From positions 88,553-152,552 of the forward strand of contig NZ_CP111058.1 of NCBI RefSeq assembly GCF_026250525.1: a stretch of DNA of 64,000 bases. The letters run 5' to 3'. This document shows positions 27,873 through 35,422 of this stretch, piece after piece. This stretch comes from Chondrinema litorale. Its GTDB lineage: Bacteria; Bacteroidota; Bacteroidia; Cytophagales; Flammeovirgaceae. Position numbers and translations under genes: made by a program. The stretch's first letter is position 1. Every line of letters begins with the position of its first letter. The notes beneath the pieces are model-generated. The model ran no database searches and had not been told where the DNA came from. It saw nothing but the letters and a program-made list of their open reading frames with translations.

Positions 27873-28029
27873 TATGACATATGTAAGGAGCTGCTATTAC
27901 AACAAGATTAAGATGCATCACTACCTATATATGACATATATAAGGTGTCTGTGCTATGACTTTTTTAAGGATTTAAGCAGAAATAATAAAAATGGAGGTA
28001 TTTAAAGCTTAAGTATGACATATATAAGG
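27873..28029 (+). repeat. four spaced iterons
   Basis: Copies at 27873-27888, 27930-27945, 27955-27970 and 28014-28029. Two of them (27930 and 28014) are identical to TATGACATATATAAGG. The distances (57, 25, 59 bp) are irregular compared with the first block. A degenerate inverted copy may occur around 28080-28095. Confidence 0.85.
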
Positions 28030-28261
28030 TGTTTACATCATGTAGACTCACATTATTATGATTTAATAAAATAAGTGACTTAATAATGTCATTTTTAAAC
28101 TTCATTTAAGTAAATCATTGTTCATGTCTCATTTTAGAAAACTTACAAGCGTTGAATCTTATATTTTTATTACTTGTTGATGTATATCTACTGGTAATCA
28201 ATTAGTTATAATTTTTTGTAAACAATTCACAGTTAAATATGGGAAAAGGAGGTGGATCTAA

Positions 28262-28308
28262 TATGACAAAGATAAGGGATAATTACAGCTAATATGACAA
28301 AAGTAAGG
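28262..28308 (+). repeat. two rep-proximal iterons
   Basis: TATGACAAAGATAAGG at 28262 and TATGACAAAAGTAAGG at 28293, 31 bp apart. They differ from the main block by A-rich centres and lie close to the rep promoter. Confidence 0.8.
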
Positions 28309-28315
28309 TCAATTT

Positions 28316-28342
28316 TATGACTGAGTCTACTATAGTGTCATA
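28316..28342. promoter_or_regulatory. rep operator: inverted half-iterons
   Basis: TATGAC at 28316-28321 faces GTCATA at 28337-28342, 36 bp before the rep start. Both lack the TAAGG half. Inverted half-iterons are the known dimer-binding operators of Rep_3 initiators such as RepE of F and RepA of pPS10. Confidence 0.65.
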
Positions 28343-28377
28343 TTAACCCCTATATTCGAAAAAATAAGAATGAAACT

Positions 28378-29706
28378 ATGTCAACTTCTAACCCACACCT
28401 TATTGTAAAGAGTAATAAGTTAATCAATGCACACTTAAATGGATTGACTCTTACTCAATTGAGATTTCTTGAGATTTTGGTGGCACAGTTAGATAGAGGA
28501 CAAAGTGAATTTAGCAAGCAAAAAGTATATCTGAACGATTTTGTGAAAGACATTGGTACTAATAACAAAAACGAGTACCAGAGAGCCAGAGAAGTCACAA
28601 AATCGATGATGAAACACGTTATCGAGATTTTTGATGATGATGAAGGCTTGAAGCAAAGAAACATTTTTCACTCAGTCGATTTTCCTAAAGGCAAATCGTA
28701 TGTAGAAGTTGTTTTTCATCCACATCTTAGACCATACCTATTACAATTAAAGGAAAAGTTTACAGCATATGATATTAGAAATACTCTCCATTTAAATAGT
28801 GTATATGCTGTGCAGATTTACCAGCTTTTAAAACAGTATCACCGAATTGGCACGCGTGAGTTTGAATTAAAAGAGCTTAAGAAGATTCTTGGTGTAGACA
28901 ACAAATATAAGTTGTATGCAGATTTTAAGAAGCGTGTTTTGATAAGCTCTCAAAAAGAACTTAAAGCAAATTGTGACATCACTTTCACATTTAGAGAGAA
29001 AAAAAGAGGCAGAAAGGTTTGTGCAATTTTATTCCACATAAAATCTCAGTTGAAAAAGCGAGATGAGGAGTTGTTAGATGAATTTGAAACGAGCATATCT
29101 GATACCGAAACATTGGAAAAAATTCTGATGGAAATGGGATTGACCCACAGACAGATCGAAGATTGTTTAGCTAAATATGCTAGCGAAAAACTTTGGGAGA
29201 TTATAGAATATACAAGAGAGCGTTTTAGTGCTGGTCAAGTAGAAAACCCAGCGGCATATTTAATGGCTTTGCTTAAAAAGGAGGTAACTATACAGATGCA
29301 TCCTTTAAGCGATAATAATGGAAATGATAAAAATGGGAAATCACATAAAAAGCCATCTAATGATGTACAGTTTGTACAAGAAGTAGAAATTGTTGAAAAA
29401 TATAAAAAAGAGTTTGAAGAGTTAAGAAAAACTACTTACGAAAAACTTGTTCAGAACGCTACTCCTGAAGATGTGAAACGTTTTGAATCTTATGCCAGAA
29501 GAATACCTTTTTTAAAGAGTAAGTTTTTTAATGAAGGCAAACTAGATTTAAACCATCCTGATTTTGATACTTGGTTGGGTAGCCATCTAGCACCAGATTT
29601 TGATGAAAGTTTTATTAACTGGATGAAAGAGCAAAAAGGCTATCATTTAAAGAAAACAGACGGAGACACTTATAAAATTGTTGGAAAGCAAAATTCTTTA
29701 TTTTAG
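28378..29706 (+). CDS. rep: Rep_3-family plasmid replication initiator
   Basis: A 442-residue protein. Residues 1-225 show the two winged-helix domains of the Rep_3 (RepB/RepE-like) superfamily: LIVKSNKLINAHLNGLTLTQ, FLEILVAQLD, then FTAYDIRNTLHLNSVYAVQI-YQLLKQYHRIG and the basic region KKRGRKVCAILFHI. A long C-terminal part (about 230-442) follows, with Lys/Glu-rich helices and ending VGKQNSLF. Extensions of this kind occur in Bacteroidota initiators, but their function is not known to me. It binds iterons to open the origin and represses itself at the inverted half-sites. The gene is preceded directly by the iteron array and followed by a terminator. Confidence 0.93.
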   Translation: MSTSNPHLIVKSNKLINAHLNGLTLTQLRFLEILVAQLDRGQSEFSKQKVYLNDFVKDIGTNNKNEYQRAREVTKSMMKHVIEIFDDDEGLKQRNIFHSVDFPKGKSYVEVVFHPHLRPYLLQLKEKFTAYDIRNTLHLNSVYAVQIYQLLKQYHRIGTREFELKELKKILGVDNKYKLYADFKKRVLISSQKELKANCDITFTFREKKRGRKVCAILFHIKSQLKKRDEELLDEFETSISDTETLEKILMEMGLTHRQIEDCLAKYASEKLWEIIEYTRERFSAGQVENPAAYLMALLKKEVTIQMHPLSDNNGNDKNGKSHKKPSNDVQFVQEVEIVEKYKKEFEELRKTTYEKLVQNATPEDVKRFESYARRIPFLKSKFFNEGKLDLNHPDFDTWLGSHLAPDFDESFINWMKEQKGYHLKKTDGDTYKIVGKQNSLF

Positions 29707-29741
29707 ACACTTCCCCTTAAATCTGTCATAAAAAAAATAAT

Positions 29742-29776
29742 AAGGCATTTTTTCTATCCAGATAAAAAAAATGCCT
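29742..29776 (+). terminator. intrinsic terminator after rep
   Basis: AAGGCATTTTTT at 29742-29753 pairs with AAAAAAATGCCTT at 29764-29776, followed by TTC. A-rich and T-rich flanks on both sides allow either direction. Confidence 0.7.
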
Positions 29777-29911
29777 TTTCAGTTTAAAAATCTGCACATT
29801 CCCTTTAGTTTAAGACATTATTCTCCATTTATCGCCTTTTTTATGGATATATTTGTTTTAACCAATTAATGAAAATCAGATTAATAACTGTAAATCTAAA
29901 TTGAAAAACAA

Positions 29912-31309
29912 ATGAAAAAAACTACACTTCTACAGGCAGTATTAAGCCTTTTGGTTTACCTGTTTGTAGTAAACAACACCTTAGCTGATAACCCAGCACC
30001 CAATTGGCAAAAATTGTTTAATGGAAAAGACCTAAAAGGCTGGAAAAAACTTAATGGAGATGCAGAGTATAAAATTGAAGGTGATGCCATTGTTGGTATA
30101 TCCAAATTGAATACTCCTAATACTTTTTTAGCTACAGAGAAGATGTACTCCGATTTTATTTTTGAGGTAGATGTGATGGTAGACAATCGCTTGAACTCAG
30201 GAATACAAGTAAGAAGTAACTCAATGGAATCTTACAACAATGGAAGGGTACATGGCTACCAAGTAGAAATTGACCCAAGTACAAGAGCTTATAGTGGTGG
30301 TTTGTACGACGAGGCAAGAAGAGGTTGGTTATACCCATTATCTAGAAATGATAAAGGTCGTAAATCTTTTAGAACTGGTGAGTGGAATACCTATCATATT
30401 GAGTGTATTGGTAATAAAATTAGAACTTGGGTTAATGGCGTAATGTGTACTAATTTGGTAGATGATGTTACCAGCGAAGGTTTTATTGCTTTACAAGTGC
30501 ATGCTATTGGGCAACCAGAACAAGAAGGTACTGAAGTACGCTGGAAGAACATTAGAGTTTTAACAGAAGATTTAGAAGCAAACAGATGGAAACCAGATCC
30601 AGATGTAGATGAAGTTAGCTATTTGAAAAATGAGTTAACAGAAAAAGAAGCTAGAGAAGGTTGGAGACTTCTATGGAATGGTAAAGACAGTGAAGGTTGG
30701 AGAGGAGCAAAACTAGATGAGTTTCCAGAATCTGGTTGGGAGATGAAAGACGGTGAATTAACAATCTTAGCTACAGATGGTGGTGAATCAACCGGCCCGG
30801 GAGATATTATTACAACAGATCAGTTTAGCTCATTTGAATTAGAACTTGAATTTAAAATTACAGAAGGGGCAAACAGTGGTGTTAAGTATTTTGTAGATCC
30901 TACTTTAAATAAAGGTACTGGTTCTGCAATTGGCTTAGAGTTTCAGATTTTAGATGATAGAAAACACCCAGATGCAAAAAAAGGTGTATCAGGAAACAGA
31001 ACATTAGGTTCTTTATATGATTTAATTCGTGCAGATAATCTATCAGTACCAGGTAAAGGAAAAACGTTTAGAGGAGTTGGAAGCTGGAATAAAGCTAGAA
31101 TTGTTGTAAAAGGGAACCATGTTGAACACTGGTTAAACAATGAAAAAGTTGTAGAGTTTGAGAGAGGTAGCCAGATTTTTAGAGCTTTGGTTGCATATAG
31201 CAAATACAAAGATTGGGAAAACTTTGGAGAGTATCCAGAAGGGCCAATTTTATTACAAGACCACGGAAATACAGTTAGTTATAGAAGTGTAAAAATTAGA
31301 GAGTTTTAA
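29912..31309 (+). CDS. secreted protein with two DUF1080 (3-keto-disaccharide hydrolase-like) domains
   Basis: A 465-residue protein with a signal peptide (ending NTLADN). There are two LamG-like DUF1080 domains: about 28-220 (WQKLFNGKDLKGWKKLNGD, NSGIQVRS, GYQVEIDPSTRAYSGGLYDE) and about 250-465 (WRLLWNGKDSEGWRGAKLDE, NSGVKYFVDP, GLEFQILDD). Some DUF1080 proteins hydrolyse 3-keto-glycosides in the periplasm, made by Gfo/Idh/MocA oxidoreductases. A Gfo/Idh/MocA gene lies on the other side of the origin (26129-27532), so a shared 3-keto-sugar route is possible but is inference. Confidence 0.9.
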   Translation: MKKTTLLQAVLSLLVYLFVVNNTLADNPAPNWQKLFNGKDLKGWKKLNGDAEYKIEGDAIVGISKLNTPNTFLATEKMYSDFIFEVDVMVDNRLNSGIQVRSNSMESYNNGRVHGYQVEIDPSTRAYSGGLYDEARRGWLYPLSRNDKGRKSFRTGEWNTYHIECIGNKIRTWVNGVMCTNLVDDVTSEGFIALQVHAIGQPEQEGTEVRWKNIRVLTEDLEANRWKPDPDVDEVSYLKNELTEKEAREGWRLLWNGKDSEGWRGAKLDEFPESGWEMKDGELTILATDGGESTGPGDIITTDQFSSFELELEFKITEGANSGVKYFVDPTLNKGTGSAIGLEFQILDDRKHPDAKKGVSGNRTLGSLYDLIRADNLSVPGKGKTFRGVGSWNKARIVVKGNHVEHWLNNEKVVEFERGSQIFRALVAYSKYKDWENFGEYPEGPILLQDHGNTVSYRSVKIREF

Positions 31310-31334
31310 GTAAAACCTCATAAATAATATTTAA

Positions 31335-31360
31335 AAGGCTGTTTCAATCGAGACAGCCTT
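31335..31360 (+). terminator. intrinsic terminator after the DUF1080 gene
   Basis: AAGGCTGTTTC at 31335-31345 pairs with GAGACAGCCTT at 31350-31360 (one G-T pair), followed by TCTTTTTT. Confidence 0.85.
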
Positions 31361-31476
31361 TCTTTTTTATGCTATAAAAGTCCAATGTTAAGTTTTTACC
31401 GAAACCTGTCTATTTGCTTTAATGTTAATTCAGTATTAATTAAATTCACATTTAGTTAACATTAAATTCAAATAAA

Positions 31477-31986
31477 ATGGATGAAACCCAAAAACCTGAG
31501 GTAAAAGAAGAAAATAAAAAAGCCCCAACAATTAGAAAGAGAAGAACAACTAAACGTAAAACTACTGCAGCCAGCGATGCTAAAAAAGTACCAGTTAGCA
31601 AAGTAAAAGAAGTACAGACAGAAACTCCTAAAGCTGAAGAAACTGTTGAAGAAAAAGTAATCGAGAAAAAAGTAGAAACGACTCCTGAGACTTCTTTGGA
31701 AGATATGGCAAAGGCACTTATAACTGCTATAACAGAGGGAGACAAGAAGTCATTAAAAAAGAAAATTAAACTACTCGATAAATCTCTAAAAAAAGAAAAA
31801 GCAATTAAAGAGGAAATTGCTAAGTCTTTAAAAAAGCTAGAGAAATACGAATCTAAAATAACAAGTTATACAGAGAAGATAGCTTCTTTTGAAGCTGAGT
31901 GCTCATCAATTAAAGAAAAATGTACTGCTCTTAAAACTGAATTAGAGGAGCATAAAAAAGCCTTACAAGAAGAGCTTGCTAGTTAA
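31477..31986 (+). CDS. small Lys/Glu-rich coiled-coil protein
   Basis: A 169-residue protein not recognised. The N-terminal third is disordered and very basic (TIRKRRTTKRKTTAASDAKK), with an acidic stretch (PKAEETVEEKVIEKK). Residues about 75-165 are continuous amphipathic helix with heptads (KKIKLLDKSLKKEKAIKEEI, YTEKIASFEAECSSIKEKC). No signal peptide is present, so it is cytosolic, possibly nucleic-acid binding through the basic tail. It has its own terminator and no operon partner. Confidence 0.7.
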   Translation: MDETQKPEVKEENKKAPTIRKRRTTKRKTTAASDAKKVPVSKVKEVQTETPKAEETVEEKVIEKKVETTPETSLEDMAKALITAITEGDKKSLKKKIKLLDKSLKKEKAIKEEIAKSLKKLEKYESKITSYTEKIASFEAECSSIKEKCTALKTELEEHKKALQEELAS

Positions 31987-32008
31987 GCAGCTTCTTTATA
32001 AAAATATA

Positions 32009-32029
32009 ATGCCAGAATAATCTGGCATT
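32009..32029. terminator. bidirectional terminator
   Basis: AATGCCAGA-ATA-TCTGGCATT, a 9-bp stem with T tracts on both strands, between the convergent coiled-coil and acyltransferase genes. Confidence 0.85.
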
Positions 32030-32032
32030 TTT

Positions 32033-32878
32033 TTATCTTTTTCTTTTCCATCTTTTGTGAGACCAAAGCCAGTAAGATGGGTTTTCTTTTATCTGATTTT
32101 CGGTTTCTGTAATATATCTATCTAGAATTTCTGTGGTATCTTTTTCGTAAGGAGGCTCACCGAGTGTTTTAAATTCGACTTCATAAAATCCTCTTTTCGG
32201 TGAGGTAATTTTTAGGAACAGTACAGGAATATTTGTTTTCGCTGGAATAATTCCCGGTCCCTTGTAGAATGGAGTATCCTGATGTAAAAATTCGGCCCAA
32301 TAAATATCAGATTTAACCCTGCCTGGAGGTGTTTGATCTCCATTAATTACAATAAGCCTTTTTTGCCTACTTCTTCTAATAATTTCTCGTAAAGCATCTC
32401 CTTTCTTAATGGGGGTTCCGCCAAATTTGGAGCGAGTTTTAAACATTAAGTCATCTAAATTATCATTAGATAGTTTTTGGTAAATAACATCTACTGGATA
32501 GGGTAATTGTAAGCAGCCTGCCAGTAGCGCCCATTCCCAGTTAAATTGGTGTGTTGCAAGTACAAGTAGCGATTTTTCTGTTTTATAATGATCTTCAACT
32601 ACTTCTATATTTACAAATTTAATTCTTTTGTTAATCTCTTCTGCTGAGATCGTAAATGACTTTAATACCTCAACTGCGAAATTGGATAGATGCTTATAAA
32701 ACCCTTTAGATATTTGTTTTAACTCTAATTCATTTTTTTCAGGAAAAGAGTTTTTTAAGTTGGTCATCACTACCTTTTTTCTGTAGCCTACTATATAATA
32801 TGCTAAAACGAACAAGAAGTCTGCAAAAGCATAAAGTATTGGCATTGGTAGTCGTGATAATAATTTTACTAAGAACAT
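32033..32878 (-). CDS. LpxL/HtrB-like lipid A (Kdo2-lipid IVA) acyltransferase family protein
   Basis: A 281-residue protein with an N-terminal membrane anchor (PILYAFADFLFVLAYYIV) and the lysophospholipid acyltransferase fold. The catalytic H-x4-E motif is ATHQFNWEW, and other family blocks are visible (GGTPIKKGDALREIIRRS, VINGDQTPPG, FYKGPGIIPAKTNIPVLF). It transfers a secondary acyl chain to lipid A on the inner face of the inner membrane. It is a single-gene unit sharing a terminator with the convergent coiled-coil gene. Substrate chain length cannot be read. Confidence 0.88.
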   Translation of the reverse strand: MFLVKLLSRLPMPILYAFADFLFVLAYYIVGYRKKVVMTNLKNSFPEKNELELKQISKGFYKHLSNFAVEVLKSFTISAEEINKRIKFVNIEVVEDHYKTEKSLLVLATHQFNWEWALLAGCLQLPYPVDVIYQKLSNDNLDDLMFKTRSKFGGTPIKKGDALREIIRRSRQKRLIVINGDQTPPGRVKSDIYWAEFLHQDTPFYKGPGIIPAKTNIPVLFLKITSPKRGFYEVEFKTLGEPPYEKDTTEILDRYITETENQIKENPSYWLWSHKRWKRKR

Positions 32879-32954
32879 AATTTTAATTAATCAAAACTAG
32901 TTTGGACTGCCAAAGATAGACTGATTAAAACATTAGCCCATAAAAAAATAAAAA

Positions 32955-32982
32955 ATGCTTACAAGAGAATTCCTGTAAGCAT
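32955..32982 (-). terminator. intrinsic terminator for the PQQ dehydrogenase gene
   Basis: ATGCTTACA at 32955-32963 pairs with TGTAAGCAT at 32974-32982. The minus strand continues into a T-rich tract. Confidence 0.8.
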
Positions 32983-33005
32983 CTAAAAGAAGGATAAAAA
33001 TATCT

Positions 33006-34196
33006 TTATTGATCTGCTTTTTTCGATGGAAAGATTCTTACTAATAATCCAGGGCTTTCCATAGCAACATAGATATATCCATCAGGAGCTTGTTCAACAG
33101 CTCTAACTCTACCCATGGTATCTAATATTTTTTCTTCGTGAACTACTTTGCCATCTTGTACTTCGCATCTAGCTAAATAGCGGAATTTTAGTGACCCAAC
33201 AAGTAGGTTGTTTTTCCAATGAGGATATTTCTCGCTAGTTACGAATGCCATACCACAAGGAGCAATTGATGGATCCCAGTAATGCATAGGTTGTTCCATA
33301 CCAGCTTTTGCTGTATCTTCAGTAAGAATGGTGTTATCGTAGTTAATACCATACGAGATTACAGGCCAGCCATAATTGGCACCGGCTTTAATAATATTTA
33401 CTTCATCGCCACCTTGAGGGCCATGTTCGTGTTCCCAAATTTCGCCAGTTACAGGGTGTTTGGCTAGTCCTTGTAGGTTTCTGTGTCCATAAGAATAAAT
33501 GGAAGCAACTGCTCCTTCTTCATTTACAAATGGATTATCTTCTGGTATTTTACCATCGTCATATAATCTGTGAACTTTACCACAAAAGTTTTCGATAGAT
33601 TGAGGGTTTGTATCTCTTTCACCTCTGTCTCCAACAGTTATATACATGTATCCGTCATTATCGAATTTAATTCTGCTACCGAAGTGATAGTTTTTTTCAG
33701 TGAATGGAGTTGCTTGAAAAATAACTTCTTGGTTTGTAAGAGCATTCCCTTCAAGTTTAGCACGCATAACAGCAGTATTACTACCACCTTCGCCCTTTGC
33801 AGAATAAGAAAGGTAAAGTAAGCTGTTATTTTCAAAGTCTGGGTGTAACTCAATATCCAATAATCCACCTTGGCCTTCAGCAAACACTTCAGGTAAACCA
33901 GTAATTTCTTTTGGAAGTAATTTACCATCTTTGACCATTCGTAATCTACCAGGTCTTTCGGTAATTAGCATAGAGCCATTGGGTAAAAAAGCCATTCCCC
34001 ATGGGTTTTCAAGTTCAGTTGCGACTGTATCAGCTATGTAATCCAGTTTTTCTGAGTTGGTTACAGCAGCGCTGTCTGAGGGAACATCAAAATAAGTGAG
34101 TGTGTTTTCTTCTGAGCTAATTACGCTTTCTTCCTGACTGCAGGCGAAAAAAGAAGCTAGAAAAAAAATAATCAGAGTATTTCTGTTTATCTTCAT
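33006..34196 (-). CDS. PQQ-dependent sugar dehydrogenase-like lipoprotein
   Basis: A 396-residue protein with a lipoprotein signal (IIFFLASFFACSQEE, Cys19 as the likely lipidated residue). It continues with the soluble glucose/sorbosone dehydrogenase six-bladed propeller: ENPWGMAFLPNGSMLITERPG, GLLDIELHPDFENNSLLYLS, HFGSRIKFDNDGYMYITVGD, YSYGHRNLQGLA, WEHEHGPQGGDEVN and APCGMAFVTSEKYPHW. The conserved His and Arg residues of the PQQ pocket (His in SYGHRN, EHGPQGGDE) are present. It probably oxidises sugars outside the inner membrane. It is divergent from the cupin gene at 34255. Confidence 0.9.
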   Translation of the reverse strand: MKINRNTLIIFFLASFFACSQEESVISSEENTLTYFDVPSDSAAVTNSEKLDYIADTVATELENPWGMAFLPNGSMLITERPGRLRMVKDGKLLPKEITGLPEVFAEGQGGLLDIELHPDFENNSLLYLSYSAKGEGGSNTAVMRAKLEGNALTNQEVIFQATPFTEKNYHFGSRIKFDNDGYMYITVGDRGERDTNPQSIENFCGKVHRLYDDGKIPEDNPFVNEEGAVASIYSYGHRNLQGLAKHPVTGEIWEHEHGPQGGDEVNIIKAGANYGWPVISYGINYDNTILTEDTAKAGMEQPMHYWDPSIAPCGMAFVTSEKYPHWKNNLLVGSLKFRYLARCEVQDGKVVHEEKILDTMGRVRAVEQAPDGYIYVAMESPGLLVRIFPSKKADQ

Positions 34197-34254
34197 TTGA
34201 GTAAATAATTAAAAAAACAGGTGAGTATATATTAGTTTTGTAAAGATAATAATT

Positions 34255-34617
34255 ATGGATGCAATTAATATTAATGATAAATTTTCTAAGATAAAGAACT
34301 TTTGGAGCCCTGGAATAATTGGTGAACTAAACGGCCAGTATGTAAAGTTAGCTAAGTTGAAGGATGATTTTGTATGGCATAGTCATAAAGGTGAGGATGA
34401 GTTGTTTATGGTGATTAAAGGAGTGTTGTATATGCATTTTAAGGAGAAAATTACTGTTGTAAAAGAAGGTGAGATATTGATTGTGCCAAAAGGAGTTGAA
34501 CATAAACCTGAAACAAAAGGTGAAGAAGTACAGGTTCTGTTATTTGAACCAAAAGATACATTACACACTGGTGAAGTAATAGTTGATAAAACTAATAATA
34601 GCCAAGAGTGGATTTAG
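34255..34617 (+). CDS. small cupin-domain protein
   Basis: A 120-residue single-domain cupin. Motif one is VWHSHKGEDELFMVIKGVLY (two His and Glu as metal ligands) and motif two is GEILIVPKGVEHKPET with the third His. Members of this size include mannose-6-phosphate isomerase-like and other metal-binding proteins with no fixed role. It is divergent from the PQQ dehydrogenase, with 58 bp between starts. Confidence 0.88.
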   Translation: MDAININDKFSKIKNFWSPGIIGELNGQYVKLAKLKDDFVWHSHKGEDELFMVIKGVLYMHFKEKITVVKEGEILIVPKGVEHKPETKGEEVQVLLFEPKDTLHTGEVIVDKTNNSQEWI

Positions 34618-34648
34618 TGATTTAATAACTTAAGTGTCTAATTAATCT

Positions 34649-34673
34649 AACATTCAACAATAAAACATTCAAC
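34649..34673 (+). repeat. direct repeat AACATTCAAC upstream of the ECF sigma gene
   Basis: Two identical 10-bp copies at 34649-34658 and 34664-34673, 15 bp apart, 34 bp before the sigma start. Possible regulator site; no better evidence. Confidence 0.35.
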
Positions 34674-34706
34674 CACATGCAGTAGAGAAAATACTGTATT
34701 AATGGA

Positions 34707-35363
34707 ATGAGTAATGATAAACAACATATCGATTCACTAATTGAGAAAATTGCTTTAAAACGAGATAAGAAAAGTTTTGAATCTTTTTTTAATATATTTT
34801 ATGTTGAATTACACGCAATAGCTCTCCATATAGTAGAATCAGATCAATTTGCCAGAGAAGCAGTAAACGAAGTAATGCTTAAAATTTGGGAAGGTAAAAA
34901 AGAAATTTTTAATATAACAGATGTAAAGGCTTACCTAAGAAAGGCAGTAAGAAATCAGGCAATTGATATTCAAAGAAAGAATAAGAAGCATACCATAAAT
35001 ATAAACCTTTCAACAGTTTCTGAAAAAGATAACCCATTAGCAGAAAATCCAGAAGATGTATATCTATATCAAGAGATGCATAACTCTCTTAACGCATTGA
35101 TAGAAAAAATGCCAGAAAAAAGGCGAGCAGTTTTTTATTTGGTTAAGTTTTCTGGGAAGAAATATAAAGAAGTTGCTAAAATTCTAAATATTTCTGAAAA
35201 AACAGTTGAAAAACACATGCGAGAGGGCTTTAAGTTTTTGATTGATAACAATTGCGATTTTTTTAATAAGCCTCCTAAGAAAAACTCTATTAAAAATAAA
35301 AGTTTGATTATCAGTATTATAGTACTGGTTCATCAAGTTTTTTTATATTTATTTTCAAAATAG
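34707..35363 (+). CDS. ECF (FecI-like) RNA polymerase sigma factor with hydrophobic C-terminal tail
   Basis: A 218-residue protein. Region 2 is at about 22-90 (FFNIFYVELHAIALHIV, EAVNEVMLKIWEGK, YLRKAVRNQAIDIQRK) and region 4 at about 125-180 (LIEKMPEKRRAVFYLVKFSG, KEVAKILNISEKTVEKHM). It matches the Bacteroidota ECF type that controls SusC/SusD loci. Unusually, the last 22 residues form a hydrophobic segment (LIISIIVLVHQVFLYLF) after a basic linker, which could sit in the membrane. The next gene encodes the FecR anti-sigma factor, followed by susC and susD. Confidence 0.93.
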   Translation: MSNDKQHIDSLIEKIALKRDKKSFESFFNIFYVELHAIALHIVESDQFAREAVNEVMLKIWEGKKEIFNITDVKAYLRKAVRNQAIDIQRKNKKHTININLSTVSEKDNPLAENPEDVYLYQEMHNSLNALIEKMPEKRRAVFYLVKFSGKKYKEVAKILNISEKTVEKHMREGFKFLIDNNCDFFNKPPKKNSIKNKSLIISIIVLVHQVFLYLFSK

Positions 35364-35422
35364 GGTAGGGTATTTTGGTTTGACTTTCGTCTTATTTATA
35401 AGAGGTTATCTCAATTTTATAT

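Larger units (their letters stand above)
27600..28377. other. plasmid replication origin (iteron type), candidate oriV
   Basis: A gene-free 845-bp region (27533-28377) just upstream of rep contains a DnaA-box match, a long AT-rich stretch and eleven good copies of the 16-bp iteron TATGACATATATAAGG in the same direction, plus inverted half copies near the rep promoter. This is the standard layout of Rep_3/RepA-type theta plasmid origins, where initiator monomers bind the iterons and dimers repress rep. Confidence 0.85.

Noticed and set aside
27755..28308. Regular short repeats that could be taken for a CRISPR array
   Set aside because: Repeats are 16 bp with 5-bp gaps in the main block, there are no unique 30-bp spacers and no cas genes; the adjacent Rep_3 gene explains them as iterons.
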